Source of the DNA: Pseudoduganella namucuonensis
GTDB lineage: Bacteria > Pseudomonadota > Gammaproteobacteria > Burkholderiales > Burkholderiaceae_D
Assembly (NCBI RefSeq): GCF_900116645.1
Contig: NZ_FPBO01000033.1
Span: 1-64,000, forward strand
DNA: 64,000 nucleotides
Direction of reading: 5' to 3'
Below, one piece after another: positions 23,924 to 33,369 of the stretch. Each line of letters starts with the position of its first letter. Position 1 is the first letter of the stretch. The position numbers and the translations under genes were made by a program. Below the pieces are notes generated by a model, which worked only from the letters and a program-made list of their open reading frames with translations, searched no databases and had not been told where the DNA came from.

Positions 23924-24880
23924 ATGGCAATCCAAGTCGTCCACTTCCTGCACCAGGACTCCCCCGCCTGGGGCGTCGTGCACGGCCGGCGCGTCGCGCC
24001 GCTGTCGCGCCGCTACGACGGCACCGCCGGCTTCGTCGGCGAGGGGCTGGAGGAGGCCTGGGCCAGCACCCCGGCCCAGGCCTCCCTGGAGCTCGACACG
24101 CTGCATCTGCTGTCGCCGGTCAGCGCCGACCGCCAGTTCCTCTGCCAGGGCATCAACTACGCCAGCCACGTGCGCGAGTCGGGCATGGACCCGGACAAGA
24201 TCGGCTTCAACACCCTGTTCACCAAGGCCTCGTCCAGCCTGGCCCCGGCGCGGGCCGACATCGTGCGCCCGTCCCACGTGCGCCTGCTCGACTACGAGGT
24301 CGAGCTGGGACTGGTGATGCGGCGCCCGGTCACCGGCCCCGTCGAGGTGACGCCGGACCGGCTGCACGAATGGCTGGCCGGCGTCACCATCGTCAACGAC
24401 ATCTCGGCGCGCGACGTGCAACTGCCCCAGACCCAGTTCTACAAGGGCAAGAGCTACCGCGGCTTCGGCCCCACCGGGCCCTTCCTGCTGCTGCTCACGC
24501 CGGACGAATGGCGACGCTGGCCGGAACTGCGCATGCGCCTGCTGGTCAATGGCCAGCTGCGCCAGGACGCCTATTGCGGCGACATGATCTTCAAGCCGCA
24601 CCAGACGCTGACCGAGCTGTCGGCGCTGCACGATCTGCAAGCGGGCGACCTGATCGCCACCGGCACGCCTGCCGGCTGCGCGGCACGCGCGCCCGGCAAG
24701 CTGGCCATGTGGATGATGCGCCACGTGCTGTCGGACGCCACCAAGTGGCGCTTGTTCATCCAGAAGGGCCTGTCCAACCCCGCCTACCTGCAGCCCGGCG
24801 ACGTCATCACGGCCGCCATCCGCAGCGACGACGGCGCGCTCGACCTGGGCGAGCAGCGCAATCGCGTGGTGGCGCCATGA
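23924..24880 (+). CDS. Fumarylacetoacetate hydrolase family protein
   Basis: The 318-residue protein has the FAH C-terminal fold: LCQGINYASHVRESG, FTKASSSLAPARADIVRP, then metal ligands in LLDYEVELGLVM (two Glu) and NDISARDVQ (Asp), followed by KSYRGFGPTGPFLLL, MIFKPHQTLTELSAL and LIATGTPAGC. Family members cleave C-C bonds or hydrate acyclic ring-cleavage products with Mg2+ or Mn2+, as in homoprotocatechuate and 3-hydroxyphenylpropionate pathways. An AAGGAGT site precedes the ATG. Its stop overlaps the ATG of the next gene (ATGA). It likely processes the product of the VOC dioxygenase. Confidence 0.88.
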   Translation: MAIQVVHFLHQDSPAWGVVHGRRVAPLSRRYDGTAGFVGEGLEEAWASTPAQASLELDTLHLLSPVSADRQFLCQGINYASHVRESGMDPDKIGFNTLFTKASSSLAPARADIVRPSHVRLLDYEVELGLVMRRPVTGPVEVTPDRLHEWLAGVTIVNDISARDVQLPQTQFYKGKSYRGFGPTGPFLLLLTPDEWRRWPELRMRLLVNGQLRQDAYCGDMIFKPHQTLTELSALHDLQAGDLIATGTPAGCAARAPGKLAMWMMRHVLSDATKWRLFIQKGLSNPAYLQPGDVITAAIRSDDGALDLGEQRNRVVAP

Positions 24881-25911
24881 GCGGCCCCGGCCTCGCCGCC
24901 GCCATCCGCCAGTTCGGCGGACCGGAGCAGTTGCACCTGCGCGAGCTGCCGCTGCCCGCGCCGGGCCGCGGCCAAATCGTGGTGCGCGTCAAGGCCGCGT
25001 CGGTCAACCCGATCGACACGCGGCGCCGCGCCGGCTACGGCCGCCGCCTGCTGTCGGTGATGGGCGCGGCGCGCCTGCCGCTGGTGCTGGGCAACGACTT
25101 CGCCGGCACCGTGTGCGCCGTGGGGCGCGGCGTCACCGCCTTCCGCGAGGGCGACGCCGTGTTCGGCGCCATGCCGCCGTCCAGCCAGGGCAGCCACGCC
25201 ACCCACGTGGCGGTGGACGCCGCGCTGGCGCTGCACCAGCCGCGCGGCGTGGCGGCCGAACAGCTGGCCGCCCTGCCCTACAACTTCCTCACCGTGTCGC
25301 GCGCGCTGGCCGGCGCCGGCGTCACGCGCGGCGGCGTGCACGGGCGCGAGGTGCTGGTGCACGGCGCCTCCGGCGGCCTGGGGCTGATCGCGCTGCGCAT
25401 GCTGCACGCCATGGGCGCGCGCGTCACCGCGGTGGCCGGCAAGCGGCGCGAGGCCTGCCGCCTGGCCGGCGCGGCCAGCGTGCTGGACCGCCACGCCACG
25501 CCGCTGCGCGCGCTGCCCCGCCACTTCGCCGCCACGCTGAACTTCGCCAGCTGGGACGACGAGCCCGCCGTGCTTGGCCTGCTGGCCCCCGGCGCGCTGG
25601 GCCACGCCACCACCGTCCATCCGCTGCTCGGCCGGCTCGACCGCGACGGCCTGGCCGGCGGCACGGCGGGGGCGTGGCTGGAGAAGCGGCGCATGGCGGC
25701 CCTGGCGCCGGCCGGCGCGCGCTACGCCTGGACCGTGTTCCGGCCCGACCCCGCGGCGCTGGCGCAGCTGGCCGATTTCGCGCAGCTGCAGCAACAGCAG
25801 GGACCGTCCACCGACGTGGCGCGCTTCGCGCTGGCGCGCGCGGCGGAGGCCCACCGGCACGTGGAGCTGCGGCTGCAGGGGCGCGCCATCCTGCTGCCCC
25901 ACATGACCTGA
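24877..25911 (+). CDS. MDR-type NAD(P)H-dependent oxidoreductase (quinone-reductase-like)
   Basis: The 344-residue protein has a GroES-like N-terminal domain (VRVKAASVNPIDTRRRAGYGRR, LGNDFAGTVCAVG) and a Rossmann domain with VLVHGASGGLGLIALRMLHAMGARVTAVAG. The catalytic zinc ligands of alcohol dehydrogenases are absent, so it belongs to the zinc-independent quinone oxidoreductase or enoyl-reductase branch. The start codon overlaps the FAH stop (ATGA), evidence for coupled translation. In the pathway it could reduce an enone or quinone intermediate; this is inference. Confidence 0.82.
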   Translation: MSGPGLAAAIRQFGGPEQLHLRELPLPAPGRGQIVVRVKAASVNPIDTRRRAGYGRRLLSVMGAARLPLVLGNDFAGTVCAVGRGVTAFREGDAVFGAMPPSSQGSHATHVAVDAALALHQPRGVAAEQLAALPYNFLTVSRALAGAGVTRGGVHGREVLVHGASGGLGLIALRMLHAMGARVTAVAGKRREACRLAGAASVLDRHATPLRALPRHFAATLNFASWDDEPAVLGLLAPGALGHATTVHPLLGRLDRDGLAGGTAGAWLEKRRMAALAPAGARYAWTVFRPDPAALAQLADFAQLQQQQGPSTDVARFALARAAEAHRHVELRLQGRAILLPHMT

Positions 25912-25948
25912 ACAAGCAAGCGACTTGACCACCAAACGAGGAGACATC

Positions 25949-27829
25949 ATGCAAGACCCACCCCCCGGCGCCCCGGTGCGCACGCTGGCCGACGTGCTCG
26001 CGCTGGAAACGAACAGCTGGCAGGAACTGCTGCCGGCCGAATCCACCTACGGCCTGCTGTGCCAGGCCGCCGCCCGCCACCCGGACCGCGCGGCGCTGCG
26101 CTTCCTGCCCAGCGGCGAGGGCGACGCGCCCACCGTCGACGTCAGCTACCAGGGCCTGCTGGCGCGTGTGACGGAGGCGGCCAACGCCTTCCACGACGCC
26201 GGCATCGGCGCCGGCCAGGCCGTCGCCCTGCTGCTGCCCAACCTGCCCGAGACCCACTACGCGCTGTGGGGCGCGCAGGCGGCCGGCATCGCCGCACCGG
26301 TCAACCCGCTGCTGGACGTGGACCACATCGTCTCCATCGTCGAAGCCACCCGCGCCGAGGCGCTGGTGACGCTGGCGGACGGCGACGTCTGGCGCAAGGC
26401 CATGGCGGTGACCGAGCGCTGCCCCTCGCTGCGCACCGTGTTCGTGGTCGGCCTGGACGCGGACGGCGCCGCCGCCGCGCTGCCCGGCCCGCGCGCGGAC
26501 GTGCGCGTGCTGTCGTTCGCCGCCGAGCTGGCGCGCCAGCCGGGCGGACGCCTGCTGTCGGAGCGCGCCATCGCGCCGGACGAGGTGTGCGCCTATTTCC
26601 ACACCGGCGGCACCACCGGCCTGCCCAAGATCGCTCGCCACACCCACCGCAACGAGGTGTTCGTCGCCGCCAGCCTGGCCCGGCTGCAGCCGGACCGGCA
26701 CGTGGTGCTGTGCGGCCTGCCGCTGTTCCACGTGAACGGCGCCATGGTCACCGGCCTGGGCGCCTTCCACGCCGGCTGGGAAGTGGTGCTGCTCACCCCG
26801 CAGGGCTACCGCGGCCCCGGCGTGCTGCCCAATTTCTGGCGGCTGGTGCAGCGCTTCGGCGCCACCACCTTCAGCGGCGTGCCCACCATCTTCGCCGCGC
26901 TGGCCGCCACGCCGCTGGACGGCGCCGACATCTCCTCGCTGCGCCAGGCCTTCTGCGGCGCCGCGCCCCTGCCGCCGGAGGTGGCGCGCCGCTTCGAGCA
27001 GGCCGCCGGCATCCCCCTGTGCGAGGGCTACGGGCTGACCGAGGCGGCCTGCATCTCCGCCGTCCAGCCGGCGGGCGTGCCGCGGCGCGAGGGCAGCGTG
27101 GGCCTGCGCCTGCCGCACCAGGCGCTCCAGGCCTGGGTGGTGGACGCCGACGGCCGCGCCGCCCGCCCCTGCGCGCCCGGCGAGGTGGGCGTGATCGGCA
27201 TCTGCGGACCGAACGTGTTCCCGGGCTACCTGCGCGAGCGCGACAACCGCGGCATCTGGCTCAAGCCCGGCTGGCTGAACACCGGCGACCTGGGCTTCGT
27301 GGACGGCGACGGCTACCTGCACCTGACCGGCCGCGCCAAGGACTTGATCATCCGCGGCGGCCACAATATCGACCCGGCCCTGATCGAGGACGCGCTGCTG
27401 CGCCATCCCGACATCGCGCTGGCGGCCGCGGTCGGCCAGCCCGACGCCCACGCCGGCGAACTGCCGGTGGCCTACGTGACCCTGAAGCCGGGCGCCCGGG
27501 CCACGCCGGAGGCGCTGCAGGAGGCCGCGCGCGCGCTGGTGCCGGAACGCGCCGCCGTGCCGGTGCGGGTGGAGGTGCTGGCGCACATGCCGCTGACGGC
27601 GGTGGGCAAGGTGGCCAAGGCCGATCTGCGCCTGCTCGCCGCCGAGCATGTGCTGGGACAGCTGCTGGCCCGGAACGGCATCGGCGCCGAACTGGCCGTG
27701 CTGGCCGACGCCGCCCGCGGCACCGTGGTGCGGCTGCGCTGCCCGCCCGCCGCCGCCGGCCAGGCCCGCCACCTGCTGGCGCCCTTCCCCTACCCGGTCG
27801 ACCTGTTGCCGCCGGCGGAGGGACTGTGA
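25949..27829 (+). CDS. Acyl-CoA synthetase (AMP-binding, fatty-acyl or aryl acid ligase)
   Basis: The 626-residue protein from ATG 25949 (GAGGAGACATC upstream; an earlier TTG was rejected) shows all adenylate-forming motifs: YFHTGGTTGLPKIA (A3), CEGYGLTEAA (A5), WLNTGDLGFVDGDGYL (A7), GRAKDLIIRGGHNIDP (A8) and LTAVGKVAKADLR with the catalytic Lys (A10). It activates a carboxylic acid as its CoA thioester using ATP. The C-terminal ~60 residues after A10 are an unusual tail for this family. In the operon it could activate the side-chain or ring-cleavage acid for beta-oxidation-like steps. The acyl chain cannot be determined from the sequence. Confidence 0.9.
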   Translation: MQDPPPGAPVRTLADVLALETNSWQELLPAESTYGLLCQAAARHPDRAALRFLPSGEGDAPTVDVSYQGLLARVTEAANAFHDAGIGAGQAVALLLPNLPETHYALWGAQAAGIAAPVNPLLDVDHIVSIVEATRAEALVTLADGDVWRKAMAVTERCPSLRTVFVVGLDADGAAAALPGPRADVRVLSFAAELARQPGGRLLSERAIAPDEVCAYFHTGGTTGLPKIARHTHRNEVFVAASLARLQPDRHVVLCGLPLFHVNGAMVTGLGAFHAGWEVVLLTPQGYRGPGVLPNFWRLVQRFGATTFSGVPTIFAALAATPLDGADISSLRQAFCGAAPLPPEVARRFEQAAGIPLCEGYGLTEAACISAVQPAGVPRREGSVGLRLPHQALQAWVVDADGRAARPCAPGEVGVIGICGPNVFPGYLRERDNRGIWLKPGWLNTGDLGFVDGDGYLHLTGRAKDLIIRGGHNIDPALIEDALLRHPDIALAAAVGQPDAHAGELPVAYVTLKPGARATPEALQEAARALVPERAAVPVRVEVLAHMPLTAVGKVAKADLRLLAAEHVLGQLLARNGIGAELAVLADAARGTVVRLRCPPAAAGQARHLLAPFPYPVDLLPPAEGL

Positions 27830-27831
27830 GC

Positions 27832-29454
27832 ATGGACCAGACACTTCCCGCCAGCGTGGACGTGCTGCTGACCGGCATGGGTCCGGTCGGCGCCACCGCC
27901 GCCAACCTGCTGGGCCGCCTCGGCCTGCGCACCCTGGTGATCGACAAGGAGACCGGCATCTTCATGGCGCCGCGCGCCATCGTGCTGGACAACGAGGCCC
28001 TGCGCATCCTGCAGATGGCCGGGCTGGAGGAAGGCGCCTTCGCCACCCGCGCCATCGCCGAGGTGCAAATGCGCTCGCCGCTGTTCGGCGACTACGCGCG
28101 CGCCAACACCTCCGGCCAGATCGACGGCCATCCGCAACTGGTCACCTTCCACCAGCCCGAGCTCGAGCGCGTGCTGCGCGAGCGCCTGGCCCGCCACGCC
28201 TGCGTGCAGACCGCGCTGGGCGCCGAACTGGTGGACTTCACCCAGGACGAGCAAGGCGTGCGCGCCACCGTGCGCCAGGCCGACGGCGCGCTGGCCACCG
28301 TGCAGTCCCGCTTCCTGGTGGGCGCGGACGGCGCCAGCTCCTTCGTGCGCCGCCACCTCGGCCTGGGCTTCGAGGGCAAGACCTTCACCCAGGACTGGCT
28401 GGTGGTGGACGTGCGCGATCCGCCGGTGCCGCTGGACCGCATCGAATTCAGCTGCGACCCGAGCCGGCCGTCGCCGCACATGCCGGCGCCGGGCAACCGC
28501 CAGCGCTGGGAGTTCATGCTGCATCCGGGCGAGACGCGCGAGCGGATGGAGCACCCGGACATGATTCGCGCCCTGCTGGCGCCGTGGTGCGACGCGCGCG
28601 ACTGCGTCATCGAGCGCACCGCCGTGTACCGCTTCCACGCCCGCCTGGTCGACCGCTTCTCGCGCGGCCGCGTGTTCCTGGCCGGCGACGCCGCCCACAT
28701 CACGCCGCCCTTCGTGGGCCAGGGCCTGGTGGCCGGCCTGCGCGACGTGGCCAACCTGTGCTGGAAGCTGGCCTGGGTGGCGCAGGGCCGCGCGCCGCTG
28801 TCCATGCTCGACAGCTACGACGCCGAGCGCCGCCCGCACGCGCGCGCCATCATCAACATGGCGCGCCAGATGGGCGCCCTGGTGATGCCGCGCAACCGCG
28901 CCACGGCGCTGCTGGTGCACGGGTTGATGAACCTGCTGCACCGTTTCCCCCTGACCCGCCCCGTGTTCGAGGAGCTCAAGTTCAAGCCGTCCAACCGCTT
29001 CCGCCGCGGCCTGTTCCAGCGCGGCCGCGGCGGCGCGCGCCTGGCGCGCGGCGCGCCGCTGCCGCAAGGCTGGCTGCGCGAGGCCATCGGCGCGCCCGCC
29101 CTGCCCAGCGACGAGCGCCTGGCCGGCGCCCTGAGCCTGGTCGGCTTCGGCTGCGACCCGGCGGCGCGCCTGGACCCGTCGCTGCTGGCGGCGTGGCGCG
29201 CGGCCGGCGGCCAGACCGTGGCGCTGCGCCACCGCGGCCAGGCCGGCCTGGCCGCCGGCGCGCTGGAGGACATGAGCGACACCCTGGTGCCCGGCGCCGC
29301 GCCGGTGGGCTGGGTGGCCGCCGTGCGCCCCGACTGCGTGGTGCTGCACGACGGCCCGCTGGCCGGCGTGGACGCCATGGTGCGCGAAACGCTGGCCCTG
29401 CTGGGCCGGACGGCCCCGGCCGCCGCGCCGCTGGCGCACGCGCTGACAGGCTGA
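27832..29454 (+). CDS. FAD-dependent aromatic monooxygenase, MhpA/PheA-like
   Basis: The 540-residue protein starts 2 bases after the ligase stop. It has an N-terminal dinucleotide-binding motif (LLTGMGPVGATAANLLG), the DG motif (LVGADGASSFVRRHLG) and the GD motif (VFLAGDAAHITPPFVGQGLVAGLRD), the full set of group A flavoprotein hydroxylases. The last ~120 residues are a thioredoxin-like tail as in phenol and 3-(3-hydroxyphenyl)propionate hydroxylases. It should insert one oxygen atom ortho to a ring hydroxyl using NAD(P)H and O2, giving the catechol-type substrate for the VOC dioxygenase. It is the last gene of the operon and is convergent with the HD-GYP gene. Confidence 0.87.
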   Translation: MDQTLPASVDVLLTGMGPVGATAANLLGRLGLRTLVIDKETGIFMAPRAIVLDNEALRILQMAGLEEGAFATRAIAEVQMRSPLFGDYARANTSGQIDGHPQLVTFHQPELERVLRERLARHACVQTALGAELVDFTQDEQGVRATVRQADGALATVQSRFLVGADGASSFVRRHLGLGFEGKTFTQDWLVVDVRDPPVPLDRIEFSCDPSRPSPHMPAPGNRQRWEFMLHPGETRERMEHPDMIRALLAPWCDARDCVIERTAVYRFHARLVDRFSRGRVFLAGDAAHITPPFVGQGLVAGLRDVANLCWKLAWVAQGRAPLSMLDSYDAERRPHARAIINMARQMGALVMPRNRATALLVHGLMNLLHRFPLTRPVFEELKFKPSNRFRRGLFQRGRGGARLARGAPLPQGWLREAIGAPALPSDERLAGALSLVGFGCDPAARLDPSLLAAWRAAGGQTVALRHRGQAGLAAGALEDMSDTLVPGAAPVGWVAAVRPDCVVLHDGPLAGVDAMVRETLALLGRTAPAAAPLAHALTG

Positions 29455-29501
29455 GGCTGGCAGCGCGTGCGCCAGCGCGTGCTTCACGCGGCCGCGCCTG
29501 A

Positions 29502-30601
<1,100 letters not shown>

Positions 30602-30605
<4 letters not shown>

Positions 30606-33112
30606 GGGGTCGGCTCCTGTTGCGGCGTGGCGGCGGTCAGCACGGCCAGCGCCTGGTCAAAGTCAAATTGGTCGAGCGCGCCGGCCAGGCGGCGCGCGGC
30701 GGCGCGGCCCAGCAGGCGGGTCGCCTCGGCCTGGCAGGCCGGCCACAGCGCCAGCGCGTCGCCGTCGCAGTCGGCCAGCAGGCGGCGCAGGCGGTCCAGC
30801 CAGTCGTGGGGCGGGTCCTGGGGCGCCTGCCGCGCATGCGCGGCCGATTCGGTTTGCGGCGCGGGCGGCTTGCCGGCCGCTCGGCGACGGGCGGCAGGCT
30901 CCGCCCGCGACGCGAGCGGGCCTGGCCCGGCCGACGCGGGCACGGGCGGGGACAACGGCGCCATCCCGGGCAAGGCCGCCAGCGCCCGGCGCAGGCCGGC
31001 CGGCTGCAGCGGCTTGGCCAGGCAGGCCAGCAGGCCGAGACCGGCGCTCTCCTCCTCGGCCAGCGCCGGATCGCCCACCGTCAGCGCCACCACCGGCGGC
31101 GGCGCCGAGCCTGCGGCGGCCAGGCTAGCCAGCCAGGCCGCGCAATCCCCCGGCGGCAGATCCCAGTCCAGCAGCATCAGCGTGTAGGGGCGGCCCCATT
31201 GCCGCGCGGCCTCCAGGCGGGCCCGCGCGGCGCCCAGGCTGGCCACCACGTCGACGGCGCCGTCGACACCCGCGGCGCGCAGCAGGTTCTGCGAGGCCAG
31301 CCGGGTGGCAGCCAAGTCGTCGACCACCAGCACGCGCAGCGCCGCCATGCCCTGCGCCGCCACCTCGGGCGCCGGGGCCGTCGGCGAGCCGGTTTGCGGG
31401 CTGGTTTGCAGGCCGGCGGGTGCGCCCGCGGGCGGCGCCGGCGCGCGGCCCAGTCGCAAGGCCACCGTGAAGCGCGAACCCTCGCCCGGCGCGCTGTCGG
31501 CCCACACCCGCCCGCCCATCATGCCCACCAGCTTGTGCGAAATGGCCAGGCCCAGGCCCGTGCCGCCGTACTTGCGCGTGGTCGAACCGTCGGCCTGGCT
31601 GAATTCCTGGAACAAGCGTTCACGCTGCGCCCGGTCCATGCCGATGCCGGTGTCGCGCACGCCGATGCGCAGCGCCACGCTGTCGGCGTCGCGCCGCTCC
31701 ACCTGCACCGCCAGGCGCACGCTGCCACGCTCGGTGAATTTCACCGCGTTCGACAGCAGGTTGGTCAGCACCTGCCCCAGGCGCAGCGCGTCGCCCACCA
31801 GCATGGCGCCGCCGGCCACCAGTTCGCGGTCGCCCAGGTCCAGCACCAGTTCCAGTTCCTTTTCCTGGGCCCGCGGCTGCACCAGGGCCAGCGCGTCGGC
31901 CAGCACCCGCTCCAGGCGGAACGGCGCCGGCGCCAGTTCCATCTTGCCCGCCTCCGCTTTCGAGAAATCGAGGATGTCGTTGATCAAGGCCAGCAGCGCC
32001 GTGGCGGCCTGCTGCATCCGCGACACGTAGCCATGCTGGCGCGGCGGCAGCCCGCTTTGCAGGGCCAGGTAGGCCATGCCGATGATGGCGTTCATGGGGG
32101 TGCGGATCTCGTGGCTCATATTGGCCAGGAACATGGACTTGGCGCGGCTGGCGTCGTCGGCGTCCTGGCGCGCCCGTTCCAGCGCGCGCTGCGCGGCGGC
32201 GCGCCGGCGCAAGTCCTGCTCGATGGCGCCGGCCATGCCGTTGTAGGCGCCGCCCAGCGCCGCCAGTTCCTCCACGCCGAACGAATCGTCCAGTTCAGCG
32301 GACGCGCCATGCCCGCCGACACGCGCGCTGTAGTCGCCCGCCGCCAGCGCGGCCGCCGCGCGCGACAGGACGCGGATCGGCCGCAGCACTTGGCGCCGCA
32401 GCACCCACGCCGCCGTCAGCACCAGCGCCAGACCGCCCAGCAGGCAGGCCAGCAAGGCGCTGACCAGATGGTCGAGCCGCTGCTGCGCGGCGCGCAGTTG
32501 GGCGTGGGTGCGGCTGTCGGCGGCGCCATCCAGCGCCACCAGCGCGTGGGCCAGCTCGGCCTGCAGGCGGTTGTACCGGTCGCCGTGCACCAAGGCGCCC
32601 GCCAGTTCCAGGCGCGGCGCGCCATGGCCGCCGGCCGCGTCGAAGGCCTGGCCCTCGATACGCTGCAGGGCGGCCGTGGCGGCCTGCACCCGCGCCAGCG
32701 CGCGGAATTCCTCCGCGCCGAAGCCGAGCGCGCGCATGCGCGCCACGATGGACAGCCTGGCGCCGCCCGGCGGCGGCCGGTGCGCGCGCAGGCCGGCGAT
32801 CACGTCCTTCCAGTAAGTGGCGGGCTCGAACGGCGCGGGCGGCGCCAGTTCGCCGGCGCGGATGGCCAGGATGTCGGCGTAATAGGCCAGGTAGCGCGGC
32901 TGCCCGCTGGCCGCGAAGGCGCGCACCAGGCTGGCCAGCTGCTCGGCCTCCCGCTGCAGGCCGCTGGTCAGCGCATGGGCCTGCCGCCGCTGCTCCTGGG
33001 CGCGCACGGTCTCGCCATGCGCCCGCAGGATCAGCGCCAGCAGCGCGGCGTTGAGCGCCAGCGACAGCAGCGCGACGGCGGAGAAGCCCATCGTGACGCG
33101 GCGCAGCCTCAT
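30602..33112 (-). CDS. Hybrid sensor histidine kinase
   Basis: The 836-residue protein has TM1 (about 8-30), a ~170-residue helical periplasmic region, TM2 (about 205-230), a HAMP, a coiled coil, a HisKA domain (FLANMSHEIRTPMNAIIGM), a HATPase domain (NLLSNAVKFTERG, DTGIGMD, GGTGLGLAISHKLV) and a C-terminal receiver (VLVVDDLAATR, LLDWDLPPGD). After the receiver come an Ala/Pro/Arg linker and a short helical tail (DWLDRLRRLLADCDGDALA...), possibly a degenerate phosphotransfer domain lacking a clear His. The ATG could also be Met8 at 33091. It is transcribed away from the AI-2E gene, and the TetR-type operators lie in the shared 252-bp gap, so it may share regulation. Confidence 0.9.
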
Positions 33113-33292
33113 GGCGCGCGCCGCCGGAGACGGGTTGGCCGGGCCAGGCGCGCCCCGCGGGCCGCCTGCCGCCCGGGCCGAAACGGCGCCAGGCCGGAGC
33201 GGGCCTGGAGTTCTATGGGTGATGGCATGACAGTAGCTCTCGATACGATGGCGGCGCCGGCATGGCGGCCGCCAGATGAAATTGATTATAAC

Positions 33293-33313
33293 GTCATTAT
33301 GACATTAGTGTCA
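33293..33313. promoter_or_regulatory. Composite TetR-type operator, inverted copy
   Basis: GTCATTATGAC (33293-33303), five bases, then TGTCA (33309-33313), which is the reverse complement arrangement of the TGACA-N5-GTCATTATGAC site at 22629. It lies in the divergent kinase/AI-2E promoter region, in DNA that is locally AT-rich. Confidence 0.7.
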
Positions 33314-33348
33314 ATTTACATCGGACAGGATCAATCCGCCTTGCATGA

Positions 33349-33369
33349 TGACACAAATGTCATTATGAT
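33349..33369. promoter_or_regulatory. Composite TetR-type operator overlapping the AI-2E start
   Basis: TGACA (33349-33353), five bases, then GTCATTATGAT (33359-33369), one mismatch from the consensus core. Two candidate ATG codons of the AI-2E gene (33365 and 33368) lie inside it, so a bound repressor would also cover the translation start, or the true start is further down. Confidence 0.65.
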
